From NCBI RefSeq assembly GCF_905397285.1, contig NZ_CAJPUX010000004.1, forward strand, positions 124,001 to 188,000: a DNA stretch of 64,000 bases, in the 5' to 3' direction. The DNA is from Cupriavidus plantarum (GTDB lineage Bacteria > Pseudomonadota > Gammaproteobacteria > Burkholderiales > Burkholderiaceae). Positions 48,918-57,631 of the stretch are shown here, one piece after another. Within the stretch, counting starts at the first letter, position 1, and every line of letters starts with the position of its first letter. Made by a program: the position numbers and the translations under genes. The notes under the pieces are model-generated. The model saw nothing but the letters and a program-made list of their open reading frames with translations. It did no database searches and was not told where the DNA came from.

Positions 48918-50234
48918 ATGCATGCCAGCGCCCCTGCCCGCCGCGCTTCACCCGCCACCAGCGCGCCACCCCATGTCGGGGCGAGCCAGCGCCGCCGCGC
49001 CATCGTTGCCACCGTCATCGGCAACGGCCTCGAATGGTTCGACTTCACCGTGTACAGCTTCTTCGCGGTGATCATCGCCAAGCTGTTCTTTCCGACCGGC
49101 AATGAACTGACGTCGCTGCTGCTGGCCGTGGCGACGTTCGGCGTCGGCTTCTTCATGCGGCCCGTGGGCGGCATCCTGCTCGGCGTCTACGCGGACCGCG
49201 TGGGCCGCAAGGCGGCACTGTCGCTGACCATCCTGCTGATGGCGGCCGGCACGACGCTGATCGGCATCGCACCGACCTATGAACAGATCGGCCTGTTCGC
49301 GCCGATGCTCATCGTCATCGCCCGCCTGATGCAGGGCTTCTCCGCCGGCGGCGAGATGGGGGGCGCCACCGCGTTCCTCACCGAATACGCGCCCGAGGAT
49401 CAGCGCGCGTATTACTCGAGCTGGATTCAGGCGAGCATCGGCGTGGCCGTGCTGCTTGGCGCGGCCGTGGGCACGTTCGTCACGGCGTCGCTGAGTACCG
49501 AAGCGCTGAACAGCTGGGGCTGGCGCCTGCCATTCCTTATCGGCATGATCATCGGCCCGGTCGGCTACTACATCCGTCATCACCTCGACGAGACGCCGAC
49601 GTTCCAGGCCGCCACGGACAAGACCGACTCGCCGCTGAAGGAAGTGCTGCGCGACTACCCGCGCCAGACCGCCGCAAGCTTCTCGATGGTGATCCTGTGG
49701 ACCGTGTGCACGTACGTGCTGCTGTTCTACATGCCGACGTACGCCGTCAAGGTCCTGCACGTGCCCCAATCGACGGGCTTCGTCGCCGGTATGGCCGGTG
49801 GCCTCGCCATCATGGTGTTCGCGCCGATCGTCGGCCGCATCGCCGATCGCCACGGCCGCCGCGGGCTGCTATCCGGCTCCGCCGCGCTGATCTTCGTGCT
49901 GGCATGGCCGATGTTCGCGTACATCAATGCGGTGCCGGGCCTCGCCTCGCTGCTTGTGTTCCAGATCGTGTTCGGCGTGCTCATCGCGACGTACACCGGT
50001 CCGATCCTCGCGGCCTTCTCGGAACTGTTCCCCGCCAAGGTGCTGTCCACGGGACTGTCCGTCGCCTATAACCTTGCAGTGACGATCTTCGGTGGCTTCG
50101 CGTCGTTCTTCATCACGTGGCTGATCGCCAGCACGGGCAGCACGATGGCGCCCGCGATCTACGTGATGATCGCCGCGGCCATCAGCTTCTGCGGCACGCG
50201 ACTGGTGCGCGAGCCCGCCTATCTGCGCAAGTAA
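48918..50234 (+). CDS. MHS-family (metabolite:H+ symporter) MFS transporter
   Basis: A 438-residue transporter with twelve predicted helices. The MHS hallmarks IGNGLEWFDFTVYSFFA (about 36-52) and ADRVGRKAALS between helices 2 and 3 are present, with ARLMQGFSAGGEMGGATAFL in helix 4. AAGGGAG precedes the ATG. MHS members import citrate, tricarballylate, ketoglutarate or betaine. Divergence from an aconitase-GntR operon favours a citrate-like substrate. Confidence 0.93.
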   Translation: MHASAPARRASPATSAPPHVGASQRRRAIVATVIGNGLEWFDFTVYSFFAVIIAKLFFPTGNELTSLLLAVATFGVGFFMRPVGGILLGVYADRVGRKAALSLTILLMAAGTTLIGIAPTYEQIGLFAPMLIVIARLMQGFSAGGEMGGATAFLTEYAPEDQRAYYSSWIQASIGVAVLLGAAVGTFVTASLSTEALNSWGWRLPFLIGMIIGPVGYYIRHHLDETPTFQAATDKTDSPLKEVLRDYPRQTAASFSMVILWTVCTYVLLFYMPTYAVKVLHVPQSTGFVAGMAGGLAIMVFAPIVGRIADRHGRRGLLSGSAALIFVLAWPMFAYINAVPGLASLLVFQIVFGVLIATYTGPILAAFSELFPAKVLSTGLSVAYNLAVTIFGGFASFFITWLIASTGSTMAPAIYVMIAAAISFCGTRLVREPAYLRK

Positions 50235-50243
50235 CGACTCAAC

Positions 50244-51470
50244 ATGACTCAACTGCTTTTCAAGGGCGGCAACGTCCTCGACCCCGTCCGCGGCAATCTG
50301 CGCCAACGACACGATGTCCTGATCGACGGCGAGCGCATCGTCGAAGTCTCCGGCACCCCGATCCACGCGCCCAATGCGAAGGTGATCGACGTCGCGGGCA
50401 AGACGGTGATGCCTGGCCTGATCGACCTCCACGTTCACGTGCTCGCGTCGCTGGCCAACCTGGGCATCAACGCGGTGCAGCCCAATGTACTGGTGGCGTT
50501 CCGCGCGATGCCGATCATGCGCGGCATGCTCGAGCGCGGCTTCACCACCGTGCGCGACGCGGGCGGTGCCGACTGGGGCCTCTCGCAGGCGGTGGCCACA
50601 GGCCTCGTCCCCGGCCCCCGGATCTTCCCGTCAGGCAAGGCGCTCTCTCAGACGGGCGGCCACGGCGACTTCCGTCCGCGCAGCGATGTGCTCGAACCCT
50701 GCTCGTGCGCGTTCCGTGCCGGTGCGATCGCGCGCGTGGCGGATGGCGTGGATGCCGTACGACTCGCGGTGCGCGAGGAGATCCAGAAGGGCGCCACGCA
50801 GATCAAGATCATGGCCTCCGGCGGCGTCGCGTCGCCGACCGATCCGATCGGCAATACGCAGTACAGCGAGGAAGAAATCCGCGCCATCGTCGCCGAGGCG
50901 GAAGCCGCACAGACGTACGTGATGGCCCATGCCTACACGGGGCGCGCGATCACCCGCGCGGTGCGATGCGGCGCCCGCACGATCGAACACGGCAATCTCG
51001 TCGATATGGCCGCCGCGCGCGTGATGCGCGAGCATGGTGCGTTCGTGGTGCCGACGCTGATTACCTATGACGCGCTCGCGCGCGATGGCGCACGCCTCGG
51101 CCTGCCCGCCGACTCGGTGGCCAAGATCGAGACCGTGCGGGAAGCCGGCCGCGCCTCGCTCGCCATCTACGCGGAAGCAGGCGTGCCGATGGGCTTCGGC
51201 TCCGATCTGCTTGGCGAAATGCACCAGTACCAGTCCGAAGAGTTCCTGATTCGCGCAGAACTGCTGGGCAACGCGGAAGCGGTGCGCTCGGCCACGTCGA
51301 TCGCGGCCGACATCCTGCAGCGCGAAGGCGAACTCGGCACGATCGCGGCCGGCGCGCTGGCCGATGTGCTCGTGGTCGATGGCGACCCGCTGAAGGACAT
51401 TCGCGTCCTGGCCGGTCCCGATGCCCGCATCGAACTCGTGATGCAGGCAGGCCGCATTCACAACGCCTGA
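50244..51470 (+). CDS. Amidohydrolase (imidazolonepropionase/prolidase-like)
   Basis: A 408-residue metal-dependent hydrolase. The metal site HxH lies in GLIDLHVHVLAS (about 61-72), the carbamylated Lys region in TQIKIMASGGV, further His in MAHAYTG and TIEHGN, and the Asp in MGFGSDLLGE. It starts 9 bp after the MHS transporter stop and may share its transcript. Family members split cyclic amides, dipeptides or carbamates; the substrate here could be an amide precursor of the imported acid. Confidence 0.9.
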   Translation: MTQLLFKGGNVLDPVRGNLRQRHDVLIDGERIVEVSGTPIHAPNAKVIDVAGKTVMPGLIDLHVHVLASLANLGINAVQPNVLVAFRAMPIMRGMLERGFTTVRDAGGADWGLSQAVATGLVPGPRIFPSGKALSQTGGHGDFRPRSDVLEPCSCAFRAGAIARVADGVDAVRLAVREEIQKGATQIKIMASGGVASPTDPIGNTQYSEEEIRAIVAEAEAAQTYVMAHAYTGRAITRAVRCGARTIEHGNLVDMAAARVMREHGAFVVPTLITYDALARDGARLGLPADSVAKIETVREAGRASLAIYAEAGVPMGFGSDLLGEMHQYQSEEFLIRAELLGNAEAVRSATSIAADILQREGELGTIAAGALADVLVVDGDPLKDIRVLAGPDARIELVMQAGRIHNA

Positions 51471-51494
51471 CCGATGGGGGCACGGCGAGGCCGG

Positions 51495-51509
51495 TGGCAC
51501 GGGCCTTGC
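51495..51509 (+). promoter_or_regulatory. Sigma-54 promoter candidate upstream of lysR
   Basis: TGGCACGGGCCTTGC, followed by T, matches the RpoN consensus TGGCACG-N4-TTGCW completely. It lies 81 bp before the LysR start with expected initiation near 51521. No obvious enhancer palindrome is seen within the 24 bp left after the amidohydrolase stop, so an activator site would have to lie inside the upstream gene. Sigma-54 control of a LysR gene is unusual. Confidence 0.55.
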
Positions 51510-51590
51510 TCGATGGGACGTCTTTTGCAGGGAGCGCCATGGTTGCGTTTACCATTGGCGCCACCCCCGCTTCACGAGACGCCAATCCCC

Positions 51591-52493
51591 ATGCGAATTT
51601 CTCCGCTACCACCGCTGCCCTGCCTGGTCGCCTTCGAATCGGCGATGCGGCACGGCAGCTTCACGCGTGCGGCCGCCGAGCTGCATCTGACGCAGAGCGC
51701 AATCAGCCGTCAGGTCGCGCAGCTCGAACGCTTTCTTGGCAAGAAGCTCTTCATCCGCGAGACGCGCGCACTGCGGCTGACCGTCAGCGGACAGCAGTAC
51801 GCGGAGCAGGTGCAACGCCTGCTCGTGGATTGCGCGGAAGCGACCGAGGACGTCATGAAGCGCAAGGGGCAGGTCGAGCTGACCGTCGCGTGTTCTTCCG
51901 GCGTAGCCGTGCTGTGGCTCACGCCCCGACTCGCCGCGTTCCGGGCGCGCCATCCGGATTTCCGTATCCGCCTCGTCGTCAACGACAGCCTCGCCTCGCT
52001 GGCCGGCACCGACTTCGACATCGGCCTCTACTACCTGCGCGAAGGCGCGCCAAGCGGCGTCGCCTCGCGGCGGCTCTATGACGAGGAAGTGTTTCCCGTC
52101 TGCGCGCCGCACTATCTGAACGGCCGGACGCTGTCGGTGTCCGACTTGCCCAATGAATCGCTGCTCGTGCTGGAGGACGCGCAGCGCCAGTGGATGTCCT
52201 GGCCGGCGTGGTTCGCGCGCAATGGTCTGCGCGAAACGCGCTTCGAGCGTGAAGTGGTCGTCAACACCTATCCCGTGCTCGTGCAGATGGCCATCGAGGG
52301 TCAGGGCATCGTGCTCGGCTGGCGTCATATGATCGATCGCTGTCTCGAAGCCGGACTGCTCGTGCGCGCGTGCGATGCGAGCGCGTCCCTCGGCGGCGGC
52401 TATTACGCGGTGTGGCCACGGGACCGCGCCGAACCGGTGGCGGCGCGGACATTCCGGCAATGGCTCGTCGAGGAGAGCGGCGCGGACGCCTGA
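51591..52493 (+). CDS. LysR-type regulator (GcvA-like)
   Basis: A 300-residue LysR protein beginning MRISPLPPLPCLVAFESA, the GcvA/AmpR-type opening. The HTH is SFTRAAAELHLTQSAISRQV (about 24-43), then an effector domain with FDIGLYYLREG. It is the last gene of the rightward group MHS-amidohydrolase-lysR but has its own potential sigma-54 promoter. The target is unknown. Confidence 0.9.
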   Translation: MRISPLPPLPCLVAFESAMRHGSFTRAAAELHLTQSAISRQVAQLERFLGKKLFIRETRALRLTVSGQQYAEQVQRLLVDCAEATEDVMKRKGQVELTVACSSGVAVLWLTPRLAAFRARHPDFRIRLVVNDSLASLAGTDFDIGLYYLREGAPSGVASRRLYDEEVFPVCAPHYLNGRTLSVSDLPNESLLVLEDAQRQWMSWPAWFARNGLRETRFEREVVVNTYPVLVQMAIEGQGIVLGWRHMIDRCLEAGLLVRACDASASLGGGYYAVWPRDRAEPVAARTFRQWLVEESGADA

Positions 52494-52514
52494 GGCGGGT
52501 GCGCGGCGGAACCC

Positions 52515-52587
52515 CGCAGATATCTGCGCGGTGGTGCTGCCGTTGTGCGCCGGCGTGGTGTGGGACCGGTGGGACCAGTGGGACCGG
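52515..52587. repeat. Palindrome and 9-bp triplicate in a convergent gap
   Basis: The 147-bp gap (52,494-52,640) between convergent lysR and the 2-ketoacid reductase holds a 14-bp palindrome CGCAGATATCTGCG (52515-52528) and three tandem 9-mers, TGGGACCGG, TGGGACCAG and TGGGACCGG (52561-52587). No open frame with coding character is seen. Function unknown. Confidence 0.55.
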
Positions 52588-52640
52588 GTGGTGACGGCTC
52601 GGCGCGCGACGCCGGCGCCGATCGCCCGCTGAACGGTGCA

Positions 52641-53591
52641 TCAATACCCGCGCGCCGCTTCGTACAGATCCGGCACCGGTTCCCCCGCTTCGGCAAGGCG
52701 GATCAGCGTGGCCGCGCGGTGGGCGCGGTCCGTGCGCGACGGGGTTGATGCGCAATGCGGCGTGACCACGACGCGGGGGTGGTCCCAGAGCGGCGAGTCC
52801 TTCGGCAACGGTTCGGTGTCGAACACGTCGAGCATTGCCGTCGACAGATGGCCGGCATCGAGCAGCGCAAGCAGGTCGGCGGTGACCACGTGCGCGGCAC
52901 GGCCGACGTTCAGCACGCTGGCGCCCTGCGGCAGCAGCGATAGCCGCGCGCGGTCGAGCAAGCCAACGGTGTCCGCAGTCTGCGGCAACAGGTTCACCAG
53001 GATGTCGCAGTCCGCAAGGAACGCTGGCAGCTGCGCCATGCCGTGGGACGTCGTGACGCCCGCGATGGTCTTGGGCGAGCGCGACCAGCCCGAGGTCTGA
53101 AAGCCAAGCGTCGCAAGATAGCGCGCCGCATAAAGACCGAGCGCCCCGAGTCCGAGTACGCCCACGCGCGTACGGCGCGCGAGCGGCATGTCGGGCGGGA
53201 TGCGCCAGTGACGCTCGGCCTGTTGCCGCGCGATCGTCCGCATGTCGCGCATCAGCATCAGCGCGGACATCCCGACGAACTCCGCCATGCCTTCACGCGT
53301 CTCCGGCAGAATCATTCGCGCGAGCGGGACGTGACGCGGGTAATCGGCATCGGCGAGCACGTGATCGACGCCCGCGCCCGTGCTGATGACGAGCCGCAGG
53401 TTCGGAAAGCTCGCCAGCACGCCGGCCTCGGGCTCCCACACGAGCGCGTGCGTCACCGCGGCCGCATCGATGCCGGGCTCGCCCCACATGCGCACCTCGG
53501 CCTCGGGCAGCGCCGCGGCGAATGCGGCGCGCCACTCGGGCATCGCGGCGGCGCCGCCGGACTTGACCACTACGAGCAGTCGTTCAGGCAT
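52641..53591 (-). CDS. Glyoxylate/hydroxypyruvate reductase A-like 2-hydroxyacid dehydrogenase
   Basis: A 316-residue enzyme of the GhrA group. NAD(P) motif VGVLGLGALGLYAA near 143, catalytic Arg in LNVGRAAHVV, Glu in VFDTEPLP and His in VTPHCAS. It reduces glyoxylate or other 2-keto acids to hydroxy acids. As the last gene of an eight-gene operon (6 bp after the binding protein) it would remove the keto acid made by the upstream oxidase. Confidence 0.9.
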   Translation of the reverse strand: MPERLLVVVKSGGAAAMPEWRAAFAAALPEAEVRMWGEPGIDAAAVTHALVWEPEAGVLASFPNLRLVISTGAGVDHVLADADYPRHVPLARMILPETREGMAEFVGMSALMLMRDMRTIARQQAERHWRIPPDMPLARRTRVGVLGLGALGLYAARYLATLGFQTSGWSRSPKTIAGVTTSHGMAQLPAFLADCDILVNLLPQTADTVGLLDRARLSLLPQGASVLNVGRAAHVVTADLLALLDAGHLSTAMLDVFDTEPLPKDSPLWDHPRVVVTPHCASTPSRTDRAHRAATLIRLAEAGEPVPDLYEAARGY

Positions 53592-53597
53592 CGCGAA

Positions 53598-54641
53598 TCA
53601 GCGCTCCACCTGACGGTTCCACTGGCGGTCCCAGTTCGACCGGTTCTGGTTGATCTGCGTCCAGTCGACAGTCACGGCGGTCTTCAGGTAGTCCTTCATC
53701 TGCGCGAGCTCCTGACCCGCCTTGCCCGTCGCCGTGACCTCGGTATTGGTCGGGTTGTACGACCCGCCTTCGAGCGCGGCCTTCTGCGCTTCGGGACTCA
53801 GCAGATAAGCGGCCAGCTTCTGCGACAGTTCCTGCTCGGTATTGTTGGCGATGACGCATTGCGCGACCATCAACACGACTGCGCCCTCCTTCGGCGGCGC
53901 GTACGCGACGGGCAGCCCGCGCGACTGGAAGATCGTGGTCATGCTCGGCGTGAACGGGAACACCGCGGCTTCACCGGACTGCACCATCTCCGACAGCTTG
54001 GCGGAGTTCGATACGTATTCGAGGACGTTCGGACCCACGGTGGTCGGCCACGCCTTGAAGCCCGGTTCCACGTTCGACTCGTTGCCACCGCGAATCCGGT
54101 TAAGCATCAGGAAGCCGTGCAGGCCAAATGTCGACGACGGCAGCGACTGGAACACGACCTTGCCCTTGTACTTCGGATCGCCGAGGTCCTGCCAGCTCGT
54201 CGGCGGCGCCCAGCCCTTCTCCTTGAAGATCTTGGTGTTGTAGCCGATGCCCGTCATGCTCATGGTCACGCCCGTGGCCATATCGTTCTCGATGTGCGCC
54301 TGCGGATAGAGCTTCTTCGTGTTGGCCGAAGCCGGCTGCTTCTCGCACAGGCCCATGCGGATGGCGCGGTACATCAGCCCGTCGTCGAGGAACATCAGGT
54401 GCAGCTGCGGCTTCGCGCGTGCGGCGAGCGCCTTCGCGAGGATGTCCGACGAAGTGCCGGGCACCACGACGATCTTCACGTCGTTGGCTTTCTCGAAGGC
54501 CTTGAACACGTGTTCGGAGTAGGTCTTCTCCATCGCGCCGCCGTTCATGCCCACGTAGAGCGTGCGTGTGGCGGCCTGCGCGGTAACCATGCCGCAGCAC
54601 AGCGCGGCGATCGCACCGAGTCCGGTGAGGAAGTGTTTCAT
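53598..54641 (-). CDS. Spermidine/putrescine-type ABC substrate-binding protein (PotD-like)
   Basis: A 347-residue periplasmic binding protein. Signal peptide FLTGLGAIAALCCGMVTAQA, mature ATRTLYVGMNGGAMEKTYSE, then GIGYNTKIFKEKGW and AAYLLSPEAQ, as in family 1 iron/polyamine/opine binders. AAGGAG precedes its ATG, which overlaps the oxidase stop (TGATG). It delivers substrate to the PotB/PotC-type permease encoded at the head of the operon. The unusual separation of the SBP from the other transport genes by the oxidase genes marks one functional unit. Confidence 0.9.
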   Translation of the reverse strand: MKHFLTGLGAIAALCCGMVTAQAATRTLYVGMNGGAMEKTYSEHVFKAFEKANDVKIVVVPGTSSDILAKALAARAKPQLHLMFLDDGLMYRAIRMGLCEKQPASANTKKLYPQAHIENDMATGVTMSMTGIGYNTKIFKEKGWAPPTSWQDLGDPKYKGKVVFQSLPSSTFGLHGFLMLNRIRGGNESNVEPGFKAWPTTVGPNVLEYVSNSAKLSEMVQSGEAAVFPFTPSMTTIFQSRGLPVAYAPPKEGAVVLMVAQCVIANNTEQELSQKLAAYLLSPEAQKAALEGGSYNPTNTEVTATGKAGQELAQMKDYLKTAVTVDWTQINQNRSNWDRQWNRQVER

Positions 54642-55882
54642 CAGTGAGCTCCTTGTGTCGTGGGGGCCGTGGCGGCGTGGTTATGTTGTTGCGTTTGTAG
54701 AGGTTGATGAGGCGGCGGGGGCGGCAGGGTCGGCGCGAAGCGCCGCAGGTCGAAGGTCTCGATCGGCGTCGGCGTCTGCCCATCGACGACGAGTTCCGCG
54801 AGCACCTCACCCGCGGCGGGACCGATCTCGAAGCCCGCCCCCGAGAACCCGAAACCGTGGAACAGTCCAGGCGTGCCCGGACTGGCGCACAGCACGGGCT
54901 GCCGGTCCGGCAAATAGCCTTCGATGCCGCTCCATGTGCGAATGATCTGGGCATGCTCGAGCCGCGGCACCAGCGCGGCAAGACTACGCATCTGGCGGAA
55001 CAGCGCGGACGTCGTCGAGCGGATCGCATCCACGCCCGCCTCGCCCGGTTCCACGCGCCCGCCGCCGAACACGACGTTGCCGCGCGCGACCTGCCGGCAA
55101 TAGATATCGCCGCCTTCGATGCCGAGGCTCAGGGGCAGGAAGTACGGCATGGGCTCCGTGACCGCCATCGCGGGATGACCCTGCGTGAGCGGCACGATGT
55201 CCCCGAAGCGCGCGGCGAGTGGGGCTGCCCACGCTCCCGCGCAGTTGAGCAGGGATGCGGCATGCACGGTCAGGCCCGACGCGGTCGACGCGTGGAAACC
55301 GTTATGCGTGCGGCCGACGTCGACCACCTCCTCGCGCTCGCGGATCACGGTGCCCGCGTCGCGCGCCGCGCGGGCGAATGCGGGGGCGACGAGGCGCGGA
55401 TTGGCCTGTCCGTCCTCGGGACTCAGCGAGGCCCCGGCGAGTCCTTCGCCGACCCATGGGAAGCGGTCGCGCAACGCGGCCGCGCCGATCAGTTCGAGAT
55501 CCAGACCGTAAGCCGCGGCACCATCGCGATACCGCTCCAGCTTGCCGAAGTCTTCGGCCGTGCGCGCAAACTTCAGATGCCCGCTGCGCACATACTCGCC
55601 ATCGGTACCCAGCAACGCTGGGAGCGACTGCCAGATGCGATGCGCGCGCTGCGCGAGCGGCAGCTGCCCGAATGCACGGCCCTGCCGCCGCACGCCGCCA
55701 AAATTGATACCGCTCGAACGCGCGCCACACAGGTCGCGCTCGAGCAGGACCACCGACATGCCGCGCCGGCACAGCGCGATGGCGGCAGAGGTGCCGACGA
55801 TGCCGCCGCCGATGATCAGCACGTCGGTCTTCAGCACGTCGGTCTTCAGCACGTCGGTCTTCAGCGATCGGCGCTCAGCCAT
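54641..55882 (-). CDS. FAD-dependent amino acid/opine oxidase beta subunit (DadA/HcnC/OoxB-like)
   Basis: A 413-residue DAO-fold flavoprotein. Before the FAD motif VLIIGGGIVGTSAAIAL is a tandem peptide repeat LKTDV (three copies, residues 7-21) encoded by a 15-bp repeat. Later motifs are ALLNCAGAWAAPLA, IIRTWSGIEGYLPDRQPVL and GFSGAGFEIGPAAGE. The C-terminus is a Pro/His/Thr tail (LPPPPPHQPLQTQQH). With the two neighbours it forms the three-part alpha-gamma-beta oxidase known for octopine/nopaline, D-hydroxyproline and glycine (HcnABC). It would dehydrogenate a C-N bond of an imported amine. Confidence 0.88.
   Translation of the reverse strand: MAERRSLKTDVLKTDVLKTDVLIIGGGIVGTSAAIALCRRGMSVVLLERDLCGARSSGINFGGVRRQGRAFGQLPLAQRAHRIWQSLPALLGTDGEYVRSGHLKFARTAEDFGKLERYRDGAAAYGLDLELIGAAALRDRFPWVGEGLAGASLSPEDGQANPRLVAPAFARAARDAGTVIREREEVVDVGRTHNGFHASTASGLTVHAASLLNCAGAWAAPLAARFGDIVPLTQGHPAMAVTEPMPYFLPLSLGIEGGDIYCRQVARGNVVFGGGRVEPGEAGVDAIRSTTSALFRQMRSLAALVPRLEHAQIIRTWSGIEGYLPDRQPVLCASPGTPGLFHGFGFSGAGFEIGPAAGEVLAELVVDGQTPTPIETFDLRRFAPTLPPPPPHQPLQTQQHNHAATAPTTQGAH
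55817..55861. repeat. 15-bp tandem repeat inside the oxidase beta-subunit start
   Basis: Three exact head-to-tail copies of a 15-bp unit (cagcacgtcggtctt on the + strand) encode LKTDV repeats just before the FAD fold. The unit length keeps the frame, so copy number could vary without loss of function. Confidence 0.92.
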
Positions 55883-57308
55883 GTGGCACCTCTTCTTGCG
55901 ACGGCGCGATGAGCTCTTCCGCCGCGAACGCGGAGATCGGCACCGGTTTCACGGGCGCCTGCCCGCGCAGCCGGCCGATAGCGTCGATGGGCTTTCCGCA
56001 GGCGTGCGCGACGATCTCCGCGCCCGCCGCACCGCACATGCGTCCCTGGCAACGGCCCATGCCGAGCCGGCACAGCGCCTTGACGCGATTCATTTCGTCC
56101 GCGCCAAGGGTGGCGACCGTCTCGCGGATATCGCCCGCGGTCACGGCCTCGCAGCGGCAGACCAGCGTGTCGTCGGTGACCCCGGCAGCCCAGTCGCGCG
56201 GGAATGGGAAGGCATGCTCGATGCCCGTGCGGAAGCGTTCGATGCGCGCGAGCTCGGTGTCGAGCGACGCCAGCCTTGCATCGTCGCGATAAATGCCTCG
56301 CTTCGCCAGCAGTTGTAGCGCCGCGCGTTCACCCGCGCGCTCGGCGCCATCGGCACCGAGGATGCGCGCGCCGTCGCCCGCCACGTACACGCCCGGCACC
56401 GTGGTGACGCCCCGATCCTGCTCGACGAGGTGCGCGCGCTGCTGCGCGTCGAACACGAAGCGGCAGCCGAGCAGATCGGCGAGCTGGTGCTCCGGGCGGA
56501 GGCCGTAGCCAAACCCGAGCGCGTCGCAGGCAATCGTTTGCACATCGCCGGCATCCCGAGGCTGCCATCGCACAGCGCTCACCCGCGCATCACCGTCCAC
56601 GCCCACGAGGCGCGCGCCCTGATGCACGGGGACCCCGTGCGCGCGCAACCAGGCAACGTAGTACAGTCCCTTGGCCAGCACGCCCGGCAGCCGGCTCATC
56701 GCGGGTACCGCGCGAAGTTGCTCGCCCGGCGTCGCATAGTCGAGCACGGCGCGCACGCGCGCACCGGCCTTGCGGTATTGATAGGCGACCAGGTACAGCA
56801 GTGGCCCGCTGCCCGCGAACACCACGTCGCTGCCGATCGCGCAGCCCTGGAACTTGAGCGCGATCTGCGCGCCGCCAAGCGCATAGACGCCCGGTGTGGT
56901 CCAGCCCGGCACCGGGAGAATGCGATCGGTTGCGCCCGTCGCAAGAATGATGTCCCGCCATGCCACCTGCGTGTAACGATCGGCCGTAGCACTCCACAGA
57001 TCGAGATGCCGCGCGTCCGCATTCCAGACGAGTTGTCCGGGCAGGTAATCGACGTGCGGCAGCAGGTCCGCGAACGTATCGTGGATCGACCGCGCCCGGC
57101 TGGCCTCGAAGCCATACAGCTGCGTTGCCGGCCGTCCGAAACCCGGCGGTTGCTGCCGATATATCTGGCCGCCCCAGCGAGGGGCCTCATCGACGACGAG
57201 CGGCCGCACGCCATGCCGCACGAGCGTCTGCGCCGCCCGCACACCCGCCGGGCCAGCACCGACGATCACCGTCGCCGGAGGCGCTGCGGTGGTGGTCCGG
57301 TCCGTCAT
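55875..57308 (-). CDS. FAD/[2Fe-2S] oxidase alpha subunit (HcnB/OoxA-like)
   Basis: A 477-residue flavoprotein. FAD motif VIVGAGPAGVRAAQTL near 15-30, ILATGATDRILPVPGW, a second nucleotide motif SDVVFAGSGPLLYLVA, and VYVAGDGARI. The C-terminus has a BFD-type [2Fe-2S] site: VCRCEAVTAGDI and LCRLGMGRCQGRMCG. It accepts electrons from the beta subunit and passes them to the small Fe-S subunit or the quinone pool. Its start overlaps the small subunit gene by 4 bp; its end overlaps the beta-subunit start by 8 bp. Confidence 0.9.
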   Translation of the reverse strand: MTDRTTTAAPPATVIVGAGPAGVRAAQTLVRHGVRPLVVDEAPRWGGQIYRQQPPGFGRPATQLYGFEASRARSIHDTFADLLPHVDYLPGQLVWNADARHLDLWSATADRYTQVAWRDIILATGATDRILPVPGWTTPGVYALGGAQIALKFQGCAIGSDVVFAGSGPLLYLVAYQYRKAGARVRAVLDYATPGEQLRAVPAMSRLPGVLAKGLYYVAWLRAHGVPVHQGARLVGVDGDARVSAVRWQPRDAGDVQTIACDALGFGYGLRPEHQLADLLGCRFVFDAQQRAHLVEQDRGVTTVPGVYVAGDGARILGADGAERAGERAALQLLAKRGIYRDDARLASLDTELARIERFRTGIEHAFPFPRDWAAGVTDDTLVCRCEAVTAGDIRETVATLGADEMNRVKALCRLGMGRCQGRMCGAAGAEIVAHACGKPIDAIGRLRGQAPVKPVPISAFAAEELIAPSQEEVPHG

Positions 57309-57631
57309 GGCGCCTCCACGGAGGCGGCGCCGACGGACACAGATGCCGGGGCGGGCTGCGTCATCAACCGCATGCCCGCCTGCAACATCGTCGTGCAGGC
57401 CCGCACGCGCTCGCCGCGGGCCGTCCATACGATGCAGTCGTGGCACGCGCCCATCATGCAGAATCCCGCGCGCGGCGTCGCCGTGAATTCATTGTCGCGC
57501 AGCCGGTGACGTTGCGTCAGGATCGCCGTCAGCACGGTGTCCCCCGCCAGCGCCTCGCAGCGCTCGCCATCGAGTTCGAACACGAGCATCGCGCGCTGCA
57601 GTTCCTGCAGCCGTTGCAGCTGTCCCGCCAT
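57305..57631 (-). CDS. [2Fe-2S] small subunit of the oxidase (HcnA-like)
   Basis: A 108-residue ferredoxin-like protein. The cluster cysteines are in GFCMMGACHDC and RACTTM, as in HcnA and the gamma subunit of D-hydroxyproline dehydrogenase. ATG 57631 shares a base with the upstream permease stop (TGATG); a GTG one codon earlier is possible. It completes the alpha-beta-gamma oxidase. Confidence 0.9.
   Translation of the reverse strand: MAGQLQRLQELQRAMLVFELDGERCEALAGDTVLTAILTQRHRLRDNEFTATPRAGFCMMGACHDCIVWTARGERVRACTTMLQAGMRLMTQPAPASVSVGAASVEAP

Noticed and set aside
52561..52587. CRISPR-like repeat array
   Set aside because: Three 9-mers without spacers; no Cas genes are nearby.
54641..57631. 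Hydrogen cyanide synthase (HcnABC)
   Set aside because: The three-part architecture is shared with opine and D-hydroxyproline oxidases; an ABC importer and a ketoacid reductase in the operon favour amine catabolism over cyanide production.
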